Below are positions 25,283 through 33,450 of a DNA stretch of 64,000 nucleotides, piece after piece (the stretch's first letter is position 1; each line of letters begins with the position of its first letter). The position numbers were made by a program, and so were the translations under genes. This DNA comes from Nocardia terpenica. Lineage in GTDB: Bacteria > Actinomycetota > Actinomycetes > Mycobacteriales > Mycobacteriaceae. Location: NCBI RefSeq assembly GCF_013186535.1, contig NZ_JABMCZ010000003.1, positions 1,116,001 through 1,180,000 on the forward strand. Reading direction: 5' to 3'. Under the pieces are notes generated by a model that was given only the letters and a program-made list of their open reading frames with translations, did not search any database and was not told where the DNA came from.

Positions 25283-26218
25283 ATGTCATCGGCAATCGTC
25301 GTCCGCGATCTGCACAAGCATTTCGGTCCGGTGCGCGCCCTGGACGGGCTCGACCTCGAGGTCGGCGAGGGCGAGGTGCACGGCTTCCTGGGGCCCAACG
25401 GCGCCGGGAAGTCCACGACCATCCGCATTCTGCTGGGCATTCTCGCCCGCACCTCGGGCGACGCGCAGGTCCTGGGCCTGGACCCGTGGTCGGACGCGGT
25501 CACCCTGCATCACGACATCGCCTACGTCCCCGGCGATGTCACGCTGTGGCCGTCGCTGTCCGGCGGCGAGACCATCGACCTGCTGGCCCGCATGCGCGGC
25601 GGCCTGGACGCCACCCGCCGCGACGAGCTGATCCAGCGCTTCGAGCTGGACCCGCGCAAGAAGGCCCGCACCTACTCCAAGGGCAACCGGCAGAAGGTCG
25701 CCCTGGTGTCGGCGTTCTCCTCCGATGCCCGGCTGCTGCTGCTCGACGAGCCCACCTCCGGCCTGGATCCGCTGATGGAACAGGTCTTTCGCGAATGCGC
25801 CCGGGAGGCGGCCGGGCGCGGGGTGACCGTGCTGCTGTCCAGCCACATCCTGTCGGAGGTGGAGGCGCTGTGCGACCGGGTCACCATCATCCGCGGCGGC
25901 CGGGCCGTCGAGACCGGCACCCTGGCGCAGATGCGGCACCTCAGCCGCACCTCCATCACGGCCGAATTGATCGGGGACCCGGGCGATCTCGGCAAGATCG
26001 CGGGCGTGGCGGACGTCTCCGTCGAGGACCACACCCTGCACTGCCAGGTCGACGCCGAACACCTCGGCGAACTGATCCGGGTGCTCGGCGACGCCGGGGT
26101 GCGCAGCCTGGTCAGCCAGCCGCCCACGCTGGAAGAGCTGTTCCTGCGCCACTATTCGATCGACGGCGACTCGAGCGGCAACGGCTCCGGCCGTCATTAC
26201 GCGGAGGCGGCGAAGTGA
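25283..26218 (+). CDS. ABC exporter ATP-binding protein (Rv1218c-like)
   Basis: A 311-residue ATPase subunit. Walker A is GPNGAGKST, the signature is YSKGNRQKV (a variant of LSGGQ typical of DrrA-type exporters), Walker B is LLLLDEPTSGLD and the H-loop His is in LLSSHILSEVE. A C-terminal 80-residue extension follows, as in drug and antibiotic exporters. Its stop overlaps the permease start by 4 bp (GTGA). Mycobacterial Rv1218c-Rv1217c exports several drug classes, so multidrug or self-lipid export is the expectation. Confidence 0.93.
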   Translation: MSSAIVVRDLHKHFGPVRALDGLDLEVGEGEVHGFLGPNGAGKSTTIRILLGILARTSGDAQVLGLDPWSDAVTLHHDIAYVPGDVTLWPSLSGGETIDLLARMRGGLDATRRDELIQRFELDPRKKARTYSKGNRQKVALVSAFSSDARLLLLDEPTSGLDPLMEQVFRECAREAAGRGVTVLLSSHILSEVEALCDRVTIIRGGRAVETGTLAQMRHLSRTSITAELIGDPGDLGKIAGVADVSVEDHTLHCQVDAEHLGELIRVLGDAGVRSLVSQPPTLEELFLRHYSIDGDSSGNGSGRHYAEAAK

Positions 26219-27873
26219 CCACCGCGACCGTCGCCCGCCCCTTCGGCGGGCTCGCCGAATCCGCCTGGGGCAGCTCGGAATTCACCGGCACGGTGCGCCT
26301 GCTGCGGCTGTATCTGCGGCGCGACCGCATCGTGATGCCGCTGTGGGTGCTGCTGCTGTCGGTGCCGCTGGGCAGCGTCTACATCAAGAGCATCGAAAAG
26401 GTCTACGGCACACCGGCGGATCTGGCGAACTTCCGGCACACGATCATGTCGAGCCCGGCCCAGATCGCCATGTACGGCCCGCTGTACAACACCACGCTCG
26501 GCGCGGCCGGGGTGTGGAAGGCGGGAATGTTCCACGCCGTCATCGCCATCGCCACCATCCTCGTCGTCATCCGGCATACCCGGGCCGAGGAGGAGACCGG
26601 GCGCGGGGAGCTGCTGGCCTCGACGCGGCTGGGACGGCTGGCCAATCTCACCGCGGCGCTGCTCGTCGCCTGCGGCGGCGCGGTGCTGACCGGGCTGATC
26701 GGCGCGGCCAGCATCGCCGCGGCCGGGGTGCCCGGCAACGGCGCGCTGGCCTTCGGCCTCGCCGAGGCGGGCGCGGGCCTCGTCTTCGCGGGCGTGGCCG
26801 CGGTCGCCGCGCAGCTGAGCGCCAACGCCCGCACCTGCCGCGGCATCGCGTTCGTGGTGCTGGCGGTCGCCTACACGCTGCGCGCCATCGGCGACGTGCG
26901 CGCCAAGGACGGCCCCGCCGACGTGCTCACCTGGCTGTCGCCGCAGGGCTGGTCGCTGCAACTGCGGCCGTACGCCGGTGATCACTGGTGGGTGTTGCTG
27001 CTGCACGCGGCGGCGACGGCGGCGCTGATCGGGGTGGCCTTCGCGCTGCTGCGGCGGCGCGACCTGGGCGCGGGCCTGGTCGCCGAGCGGCCGGGCGCGC
27101 TGGCCGCCGGTCCCGCGCTGGGCGGGCCGTTCGGTCTGGCCTGGCGGTTGCAGCGCGGGGCGCTGACGGCGTGGACGGTGGGGCTGGCGCTCTACGGCAT
27201 CGTCATCGGCAGCATCGTCAACGGCGTCGGCGACGAACTCGGCGACAGTAAGGCGATGCGCGACATCATCGCCCGGCTCGGCGGGGCGAGGGCGCTGGAG
27301 GACGGGGTGGTCAGCATGGCCTGGACCATGCTGGGCCTGGCGGCGGCCGCGTACGCGGTATCCGCGACGCTGCGGCTGCACGCCGAGGAGGAATCCGACC
27401 GCGCCGAGGCCGTCCTCACCGGCTCGGTGGGCCGAATCCGCTGGGCCGCATCGCATCTGGTGTACGCGGTGCTGGGACCGGTACTGGTACTGGTGGTTTC
27501 GGGTCTGCTGGGCGGCCTGATGTACGGCGTCGCCGCGCACGACATCGGCGACCGGCTGCCGAAGGTGCTGGGCGCGGCCCTGATCCAGCTGCCCGCGGTC
27601 TGGCTGTTCACGGGGGTGGCGGTGCTGCTGTTCGGTCTGCTGCCGCGCTGGTCGACCGTGGCGTGGGGCGTGTTCGCCGGTGGCGTGGCGCTGTTTTTGC
27701 TCGGCGCGATTTCCGGTATGCCGCAATGGGTTCTGGACATCGACCCGTACAACCACCTGCCCAAGGTTCCCGCCGAGCCGTTCCGCCTCGCGCCCGTGCT
27801 GATCATGGTGGCGATCGGGGTCGTCCTCACGGCGGCCGGGCTCGTCGCCTTCCGCCGCCGCGACCTGCGCTGA
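26215..27873 (+). CDS. ABC exporter permease, fused double-domain type (Rv1217c-like)
   Basis: A 552-residue membrane protein with about 12 hydrophobic segments arranged as two similar halves; the segments R.EEETGRGELLASTRLGRL and H.EEESDRAEAVLTGSVGRI (about residues 120 and 390) mark the same position in each half. It belongs to the polyketide-antibiotic-exporter-like ABC permeases. GTG at 26215 overlaps the ATPase stop. A strong terminator follows 11 bp after the stop, closing the three-gene cassette. Confidence 0.9.
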   Translation: MTTATVARPFGGLAESAWGSSEFTGTVRLLRLYLRRDRIVMPLWVLLLSVPLGSVYIKSIEKVYGTPADLANFRHTIMSSPAQIAMYGPLYNTTLGAAGVWKAGMFHAVIAIATILVVIRHTRAEEETGRGELLASTRLGRLANLTAALLVACGGAVLTGLIGAASIAAAGVPGNGALAFGLAEAGAGLVFAGVAAVAAQLSANARTCRGIAFVVLAVAYTLRAIGDVRAKDGPADVLTWLSPQGWSLQLRPYAGDHWWVLLLHAAATAALIGVAFALLRRRDLGAGLVAERPGALAAGPALGGPFGLAWRLQRGALTAWTVGLALYGIVIGSIVNGVGDELGDSKAMRDIIARLGGARALEDGVVSMAWTMLGLAAAAYAVSATLRLHAEEESDRAEAVLTGSVGRIRWAASHLVYAVLGPVLVLVVSGLLGGLMYGVAAHDIGDRLPKVLGAALIQLPAVWLFTGVAVLLFGLLPRWSTVAWGVFAGGVALFLLGAISGMPQWVLDIDPYNHLPKVPAEPFRLAPVLIMVAIGVVLTAAGLVAFRRRDLR

Positions 27874-27883
27874 CGATCGGCAC

Positions 27884-27922
27884 CGCGAGCGCCCCTCGGT
27901 AGCCCACCGAGGGGCGCTCGCG
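27884..27922 (+). terminator. Strong hairpin terminator after the ABC cassette
   Basis: Arms of 17 bp (27884-27900 and 27906-27922) are perfectly complementary around a 5-nt loop; the stem contains CGAGCGCCCCTCGGT. There is no T-run, as is usual for actinobacterial intrinsic terminators. A related stem follows the malic enzyme gene (48121). Confidence 0.85.
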
Positions 27923-27972
27923 TTCGATACCATTGGCGCGGTAGGTGATCGAGTGCTGGCCGAGGAGGCGCG

Positions 27973-28206
27973 ATGGTCTTCGAGCGCGGGGTATTGATCG
28001 AAGCGCTCGCACCGCGCGGGTGGCTGGTGCTCGCCGGGGTGGCGATCGCGGTCGCGGTCTTCGTCGCGCTGCTCGTGCTGCTTCTGGTCAGCGGCAGCGA
28101 CTTTCGCCAACCGGCCGGAAGCCAGCCGGTCACTCCCGGATCGTGCTACCCGTTCTGTACCGACGGGAACACCCCCGTGACGCCGCCGCCCCCGGGCTGG
28201 AACTGA
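27973..28206 (+). CDS. Small single-pass membrane protein
   Basis: A 77-residue protein of unknown function. One hydrophobic segment (GWLVLAGVAIAVAVFVALLV, about residues 16-38) is followed by a Pro/Gly-rich tail carrying two cysteines in SCYPFCTDG and ending PPPPGWN. GAGGAGG stands 5-7 nt before the ATG. It is convergent with glgC (3 bp between stops). No homolog was recognised; the tail probably lies outside the membrane. Confidence 0.7.
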   Translation: MVFERGVLIEALAPRGWLVLAGVAIAVAVFVALLVLLLVSGSDFRQPAGSQPVTPGSCYPFCTDGNTPVTPPPPGWN

Positions 28207-28209
28207 CCG

Positions 28210-29433
28210 CTACACCCACACGCCCTTGCCCACGGTGACGACGCCGCCGTTACTCACCGCGAAACGCTCCCGGTCGCGTTCGATGTCCACGCCGATGATC
28301 TCGCCCTCGCCGACCATCACGTTCTTGTCCAGGATCGCCCGGCGCACCACCGCGCCGCGCCCCACCCGCACGCCGGGCATGAGCACGCTGCCCTCCACCG
28401 TCGCGCCGTCCTCCACGAACACATTCGAGCTGAGCACCGAATTGCGCACCGTCGCCGCGGACAGGATGCTGCCCGCCCCGACGATCGACTCCTGCGCGAG
28501 CCCGCCCTGGGCGAACTTGGCGGGCGGCAGATTCTCCGCCGCGCCGCGAATCGGCCAGTGCCGGTTGTAGAGATTGAAGATCGGGTGCACCGACACCAGA
28601 TCCATGTGCGCGTCGTAGAAGGCGTCGATGGTGCCGACGTCGCGCCAGTAGCCGCGATCGCGGTCGGTGGAGCCGGGCACATCGTTCTCGGCGAAGTCGT
28701 AGACGCTCGCCTCGCCCTGGGCGACCAGCGCCGGAATGATGTCGCCGCCCATGTCGTGATCGGAGTCGGCGTTGTCGGCGTCGGCCCGGATCGCGTCCAC
28801 CAGCGCCTTGGTGCTGAACACGTAGTTGCCCATCGAGGCGAAGGTGACGTTCGGATCGTCGGGCGTGCCCGGGGGATGCGCCGGCTTCTCCAGGAACTGG
28901 GTGATGCGCCCGGACTCGTCGGAGTCGATGCAGCCGAACGCGCGGGCCTCGCTGCGCGGCACCCGGATCCCGGCCACCGTCACCCCGGCGCCCGAGTCGA
29001 TGTGATGGGCGACCATCTGCTCGGGATCCATGCGGTAGACGTGATCGGCGCCGAATACCACGATGTAGTCCGGGTCCTCGTCGTAGATCAGGTTCAGCGA
29101 CTGCATGATCGCGTCCGCGCTGCCGGTGTACCAGCGCGGCCCCAGGCGCTGCTGGGCGGGCACCGGGGTGATGTACTCCCCGCCGAACCCCGACAGCCGC
29201 CAGGTCTGGGAGATGTGGCGGTCCAACGAATGTGACTTGTACTGGGTGAGTACGCAGAGTCGCAGATAGCCGGCGTTCACGAGATTGGAGAGCACGAAGT
29301 CGATCAGACGGTACGCGCCCCCGAACGGGACCGCGGGCTTGGCGCGGTCCTTGGTGAGCGGGAAGAGTCGCTTGCCCTCACCACCGGCGAGCACGATCCC
29401 GAGTACGTGCGGCTGGCTCCTCACACCTGCCAA
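28210..29433 (-). CDS. glgC: Glucose-1-phosphate adenylyltransferase
   Basis: A 407-residue nucleotidyltransferase making ADP-glucose from ATP and glucose 1-phosphate. GIVLAGGEGKRLFPLT is the nucleotide-binding start motif, KPAVPFGGAYRLIDFVLSN follows, and the C-terminal third is a left-handed beta-helix of hexapeptides (VGAGSILSAATVRNSVLSS). ADP-glucose feeds glycogen and, through GlgM, maltose 1-phosphate. It is divergent from the glycosyltransferase gene with 60 bp between starts, the arrangement of Rv1213/Rv1212c. Confidence 0.96.
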   Translation of the reverse strand: MAGVRSQPHVLGIVLAGGEGKRLFPLTKDRAKPAVPFGGAYRLIDFVLSNLVNAGYLRLCVLTQYKSHSLDRHISQTWRLSGFGGEYITPVPAQQRLGPRWYTGSADAIMQSLNLIYDEDPDYIVVFGADHVYRMDPEQMVAHHIDSGAGVTVAGIRVPRSEARAFGCIDSDESGRITQFLEKPAHPPGTPDDPNVTFASMGNYVFSTKALVDAIRADADNADSDHDMGGDIIPALVAQGEASVYDFAENDVPGSTDRDRGYWRDVGTIDAFYDAHMDLVSVHPIFNLYNRHWPIRGAAENLPPAKFAQGGLAQESIVGAGSILSAATVRNSVLSSNVFVEDGATVEGSVLMPGVRVGRGAVVRRAILDKNVMVGEGEIIGVDIERDRERFAVSNGGVVTVGKGVWV

Positions 29434-29493
29434 CCTACCGCTGCGCGGCCTGCCGGGTGGTCAGCACCGAGGTGAACGATTAGGTTGGGCGGG

Positions 29494-30720
29494 GTGAGTT
29501 TCGGCGCGGAAGGCGGCCGCGAACCGACGGATCCCGACGGCCGCGACCGGTTGCGGGTCGCGATGCTGACCCGGGAATATCCACCCGAGGTGTACGGCGG
29601 GGCCGGGGTGCACGTGACCGAGCTGGTGCCGCAGCTGCGGCGATTGTGCGAGGTATCGGTGCACTGCATGGGCGCCCCGCGCGCGGACGCCGTGGTGCAT
29701 CAGCCGGATCCCCTGCTCTACGCGGCGAATTCGGCGCTGCAGATGATGTCCGCGCAGCTGCGCATGGCCGACGCGGTCGGCGGCGTGGACGTGGTGCACA
29801 CCCACACCTGGTATACCGGGCTTGCCGGGCATCTGGCCGCCGCCCTCTACGGCATTCCGCATGTGCTGACCGCGCATTCGCTGGAACCGCGGCGGCCGTG
29901 GAAGGCCGAGCAGCTCGGCGGCGGGTACCGGCTCTCGTCGTGGTCGGAGCGCAATGCCATGGAGTACGCGGACGCGGTGATCGCGGTCAGCGAGGGCATG
30001 CGCCGCGATGTGCTCGACGCCTACCCGACCATCGACCCCGCGCGAGTGCACGTGGTGCACAACGGAATCGACGCCGCCGCCTGGCATCCCGGCGGCCCGG
30101 TCCCCGGCGCCCGCGACGCCGCGGCCGAACTCGGGGTGCGCACCGACGCGCCCATCGCGGCCTTCGTCGGCCGCATCACCCGGCAGAAGGGCGTGGCGCA
30201 CCTGCTGGCCGCCGCCCGCGACTTCGACCCCGACATCCAGCTGGTGCTGTGCGCCGGCGCCCCCGACACCCCGCAGCTGGAGGCCGAGGTCTCGGCCGCG
30301 GTGGCCGAGCTGGCCGCCTCGCGCGGCGGGGTGTTCTGGGTGCGGGAGATGCTGCCCACCGAGCAGGTCCGCCAAATCCTCTCCGCGGCAACGGTTTTCG
30401 TCTGTCCCTCGGTGTATGAGCCGCTGGGCATCGTGAACCTGGAGGCGATGGCCTGCGGCACCGCGGTGGTGGCCTCGGACGTGGGCGGCATACCCGAGGT
30501 GGTCGCGGACGGGGAGACGGGGCGGCTGGTGCGCTACGACCCGGACCGGGTCCGGGATTTCGAGGAGGGACTGGCGGAGGCGGTGAATGCCGTTGCCGCC
30601 GATCCCGATCGGGCGGCCGCGCTGGGCGCCGCCGGGCGCGAACGCGCCATCGCGCAATTCGATTGGTCGTATGTGGCGGCGCAGACGGTCCGGTTGTACG
30701 ACCGCATTCGTAAATCCTAG
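29494..30720 (+). CDS. glgM: GT4 glycosyltransferase, glycogen / maltose-1-phosphate synthase (Rv1212c-like)
   Basis: A 408-residue GT4 enzyme. VAMLTREYPPEVYGGAGVHV and the catalytic E-x7-E block PSVYEPLGIVNLEAMACGTAVV are diagnostic of the actinobacterial 'glgA' of about 390 residues, which makes alpha-maltose 1-phosphate from ADP-glucose and glucose 1-phosphate for the GlgE pathway. Compared with M. tuberculosis there is an N-terminal extension of about 22 residues if the GTG at 29494 is used; translation from near 29549-29561 would give the usual N-terminus. The partner glgC is adjacent. Confidence 0.9.
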   Translation: MSFGAEGGREPTDPDGRDRLRVAMLTREYPPEVYGGAGVHVTELVPQLRRLCEVSVHCMGAPRADAVVHQPDPLLYAANSALQMMSAQLRMADAVGGVDVVHTHTWYTGLAGHLAAALYGIPHVLTAHSLEPRRPWKAEQLGGGYRLSSWSERNAMEYADAVIAVSEGMRRDVLDAYPTIDPARVHVVHNGIDAAAWHPGGPVPGARDAAAELGVRTDAPIAAFVGRITRQKGVAHLLAAARDFDPDIQLVLCAGAPDTPQLEAEVSAAVAELAASRGGVFWVREMLPTEQVRQILSAATVFVCPSVYEPLGIVNLEAMACGTAVVASDVGGIPEVVADGETGRLVRYDPDRVRDFEEGLAEAVNAVAADPDRAAALGAAGRERAIAQFDWSYVAAQTVRLYDRIRKS

Positions 30721-30730
30721 TTATTCGGCT

Positions 30731-31582
30731 TCAGGCGGCCTTGCCGAATATCGATACCGTGACCGAGGCCGTCACCTCGACGGTCTCCGGTAATGCCGCG
30801 ATCCGTTCCGCGCGCCGCCCGGCGGCGTGATGGGCCGAGGGCCCCATTCCGGCCACGTTCGCGATATCGCGGTGGCTCAGTGCCATCGGATACTCCACGA
30901 GCGTGTGCCCGAGCCGGGTGAAGCGGCCGCCCAGCGCCTCGGCGAGCCGGTCGTCCTTGGCCGCGTCCACGCTCACCATGTCCAGCGGGGCGATGAGCTC
31001 CCGCAGATGCCGGGAGGTGGGTACGACTACCACGAAACGCCCCTCCGGCGCGAGTACCCGGGCCACCTCGTCCGGGTTGCGCGGCGCGAACACCGACAGC
31101 ACATGGGTGAGCGCCGCATCCCGCAGCGGCAGGCCGCGCCAGGCGTCGGCCAGGACGGAAGCGGCCCGGGGATGGGCGCGGGCGCCGCGCCGGGCGGCGG
31201 GTTTGGAGACGTCCAGGGCGATGCCGTGGGCGTTCGGCGCCGCGTCGAGGACGGCTGCCAGGTAGTAGCCGGTACCGGCGCCGACCTCCAGGATCGCGTC
31301 CGGAACCGGATGATTGGTGGTGCCGGCGGCGGTCACCGCGTCGGCAATGGGGGCGAAGTGCCGGTCGCCCTGGAAGGCGGCCCGGGCGTCCAGCATGTCC
31401 GGGGTGTCGCCGGTCATCTTGGTCGACGCGCCCGTCAGCAGGCTGACGTAGCCCTGGCGGGCGATATCGAAGCTGTGTCCGCGCGCACAGCGCAGCGAGC
31501 GATCGCGCACGGTGATGGCGTCGCCGCATTCGGGGCAGGCCAGCAACCGCGCGATCGCGGTGAACTGTGGCGCCGGGTCCAC
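30731..31582 (-). CDS. RlmA-type 23S rRNA (guanine-N1) methyltransferase
   Basis: A 283-residue SAM methyltransferase. An N-terminal zinc ribbon (LACPECGDAI...LRCARGHSFD: Cys, Cys, Cys, His) and the segment ARQGYVSLLTG are characteristic of the RlmA(I)/TlrB(II) family, which methylates N1 of G745 or G748 in 23S rRNA. Motif I is ILEVGAGTGYYLAAVL. The start was placed at GTG 31582 because the longer frame extends antisense through the DUF3117 gene. TlrB-like members confer tylosin-type macrolide resistance; whether this one targets G748 cannot be read. Confidence 0.85.
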   Translation of the reverse strand: MDPAPQFTAIARLLACPECGDAITVRDRSLRCARGHSFDIARQGYVSLLTGASTKMTGDTPDMLDARAAFQGDRHFAPIADAVTAAGTTNHPVPDAILEVGAGTGYYLAAVLDAAPNAHGIALDVSKPAARRGARAHPRAASVLADAWRGLPLRDAALTHVLSVFAPRNPDEVARVLAPEGRFVVVVPTSRHLRELIAPLDMVSVDAAKDDRLAEALGGRFTRLGHTLVEYPMALSHRDIANVAGMGPSAHHAAGRRAERIAALPETVEVTASVTVSIFGKAA

Positions 31583-31604
31583 CGGTATGGCAGGGTCCGA
31601 GCGA

Positions 31605-31772
31605 CTAGCTGGTGACTTCGGTGAGCTCTTTACCGAGGGCCGCGGCCTCCTCCGGCGTGAGCTCGACGACCAGACGCCCGCCACCCTCGAGTGGAACCCG
31701 CATGACGATTCCACGCCCTTCCTTGGTTGCCTCGAGGGGACCGTCCCCGGTGCGGGGCTTCATGGCCGCCAT
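31605..31772 (-). CDS. DUF3117 domain small protein (Rv1211-like)
   Basis: A 55-residue protein beginning MAAMKPRTGDGPLEATKEG, the almost invariant DUF3117 sequence of actinobacteria, and ending in an amphipathic EEAAALGKELTEVTS. The ATG at 31772 has GGAGGGAGCAGAGG upstream; the longer 77-residue form from 31838 would place the SD inside the gene. Function is unknown. In M. tuberculosis Rv1211 lies between tagA and glgA, the same neighbourhood as here. Confidence 0.9.
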   Translation of the reverse strand: MAAMKPRTGDGPLEATKEGRGIVMRVPLEGGGRLVVELTPEEAAALGKELTEVTS

Positions 31773-31952
31773 CCTCTGCTCCCTCCAGATCCGCGCGGTC
31801 TGCTGCGCACTTTCTTGGAACTCGTGTGTTGTCACCAACAGGTAGCCCCCGCGGGCGGCACACCGCGCCGGAGGGCTACACCACGCCCATTCTTCCTTAT
31901 CATGGAACTGGGCGGGTACCTGAGTTCCAAAACCGACCGCCGCGGCGCGTGT

Positions 31953-32531
31953 TCACCGCTTCGGGTGCACCCAGCAATCGGCCAGATGATCGTCGACCAT
32001 GCCGGTCGCCTGCATCAGGGCATATGCCGTCGTCGGGCCCACGAAACGGAATCCCCGGCGCTTCAGTTCCTTTGCGAGAGCAGTGGATTCGGGTGTGACG
32101 GCGGGCACGTCGGCGAGCGTGCGCGGGCGCGGGCGCGGCGCGGGGGCGAACGACCAGAGCAGTCGGTCCAGGCCCGGGTCCAGATCGCGAGCAACCTTCG
32201 CGTTGGCGATGGCGGCGAGCACCTTGGCCCGGTTGCGCACGATGCCCGGGTCGGCCAGCAGCCGGTCCACGTCGGCGTCGGTGTACTCGGCCACCTTATC
32301 GATGAGGAAGCCGTCGAACGCGGCCCGGAAGGCCGGGCGCTTGCGCAGGATGGTGATCCAGGACAGGCCCGACTGGAACGCCTCCAGGCATACCCGCTCG
32401 AACAGGGCGTCGTCGCCGTGCAGCGGCTGCCCCCACTCGGTGTCGTGATAGTCCCGGTACAGCCGCGAGGACCCCGCCCAGCCGCACCGCGCCTTCCCGT
32501 CGTCCTCCGGGGTCTGCGTCGCCGGGCTCAC
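31953..32531 (-). CDS. tagA: DNA-3-methyladenine glycosylase I
   Basis: A 192-residue HhH-superfamily glycosylase that removes 3-methyladenine from alkylated DNA. The zinc-snap residues are present: Cys in RCGWAGSS, His in YRDYHDTEWG, and His and Cys in the C-terminal DDHLADCWVHPKR. FQSGLSWITILRKRPAF and RNRAKVLAAIANA are family blocks. The GTG at 32531 overlaps the stop of the DivIVA-domain gene by 4 bp, so the two are coupled, as Rv1209-Rv1210. Confidence 0.95.
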   Translation of the reverse strand: MSPATQTPEDDGKARCGWAGSSRLYRDYHDTEWGQPLHGDDALFERVCLEAFQSGLSWITILRKRPAFRAAFDGFLIDKVAEYTDADVDRLLADPGIVRNRAKVLAAIANAKVARDLDPGLDRLLWSFAPAPRPRPRTLADVPAVTPESTALAKELKRRGFRFVGPTTAYALMQATGMVDDHLADCWVHPKR

Positions 32532-33085
32532 CGCTCCTCCCGCCGGGTCGCGCCGGACTGCGGTTCCGCGTTGCCGTCCGGTGTCGGCGGCTCGGGGGTG
32601 TCGCCCGATGCGGGCGGCGCGGTGTGGCCGATCCGGGCCGAGGCCCAGATCTGGGCGGATCGGTCGAGCGGGGGCTGGACCTGGGGGATCGGTGGCTGCA
32701 CCCGGGGGACGGTCGAATTCGCGCCGGTGTGGTGGGCGGTGGGCACGGTCCACGATCCGGTCGCGGGGCCGAACGCTGCGGTGGCGGCGGGTTGCGGCTG
32801 GTCGGTACGGGCCTGGGACAGTTGCGATTCCAGCTCATCGATGCGGGCGGCCAGCCGGGCCAGCGCCCAGTCCACCTCACCGGCCTTGTAGCCGCGCACC
32901 ACCTGCTGGAAGCGCAGCGCGCGGACATCGGCGCCGCTGATGCCCTCGGCCGGCAGCACCGTCGCCGTCGTGCCCTCGGGCAGCGGCCCCAATTCCTCGC
33001 CGCGCCCGAACACCGCACTCGCGACCAAGAACAGCAGGGCGGCCACCAAGCCGACGATCAGCACGTACAGCAGCATCGTGAGCAT
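32528..33085 (-). CDS. DivIVA-domain membrane protein (Rv1209-like)
   Basis: A 185-residue protein. An N-terminal transmembrane segment (LLYVLIVGLVAALLFLVASA) is followed by a DivIVA-type helical region (RFQQVVRGYKAGEVDWALARL...ARIDELESQLSQAR) and a Pro-rich disordered tail. The motif GYKAGEVDWALARL is the short DivIVA N-terminal-like signature (YxxxEVDxxL). It may localise to curved or septal membranes. Co-transcribed with tagA. Confidence 0.85.
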   Translation of the reverse strand: MLTMLLYVLIVGLVAALLFLVASAVFGRGEELGPLPEGTTATVLPAEGISGADVRALRFQQVVRGYKAGEVDWALARLAARIDELESQLSQARTDQPQPAATAAFGPATGSWTVPTAHHTGANSTVPRVQPPIPQVQPPLDRSAQIWASARIGHTAPPASGDTPEPPTPDGNAEPQSGATRREER

Positions 33086-33127
33086 AGGGACGAGGATAGG
33101 GCGAGCCGCCGACAGCCGCCCCTTCGC

Positions 33128-33316
33128 TCACTTGTCGGCGGTACGCCGGAAGCAGTACGCCGCCGCGGCCAGATACTGGCGACAGGCCGGACCGTGCCCG
33201 GCATGCACGGCGAGAATGAATCGGGCCCGGTCGTAGTCGAGGTCGGACGGTTCGTGCGAGCAGTCGCGGCTGTCGATCAGCCACCGGTCCCGAATGTCCG
33301 AGGTCGGCACGTACAT
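33128..33316 (-). CDS. Hypothetical 62-residue protein
   Basis: A small, soluble protein of unknown function starting MYVPTSDIRDRWLIDSRDC, with ARFILAVHAGHGPACRQYLAAAAYC and a basic end. Four cysteines and two HxGH-like histidines are notable for its size. The ATG at 33316 with a nearby GGAGGT (33323-33328 on the minus strand) is preferred over 33355. It lies upstream of the DivIVA-domain gene (42-bp gap) and is divergent from the HTH gene at 33451. Confidence 0.7.
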   Translation of the reverse strand: MYVPTSDIRDRWLIDSRDCSHEPSDLDYDRARFILAVHAGHGPACRQYLAAAAYCFRRTADK

Positions 33317-33390
33317 GAGCGGGTACCTCCAACTGGCGGGTGGGTGCCCCTCCACTGTCGTCGTGTCCGCCCCGTTGCAAAATCGCGCAC

Positions 33391-33419
33391 CGTTGGCATT
33401 GGTGTTGGCCTACTGTTGG
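33391..33419 (+). promoter_or_regulatory. Three GTTGGC direct repeats upstream of the HTH gene
   Basis: GTTGGC occurs at 33391-33396, 33403-33408 and 33414-33419, spaced 12 and 11 bp, about one helical turn. It lies in the divergent intergenic region 32-60 bp before the HTH start. Phased direct repeats suggest cooperative binding by a regulator, possibly the XRE protein itself. Confidence 0.5.
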
Positions 33420-33450
33420 CACAAGAGCTCCCGTAACAAGGAATTAACAC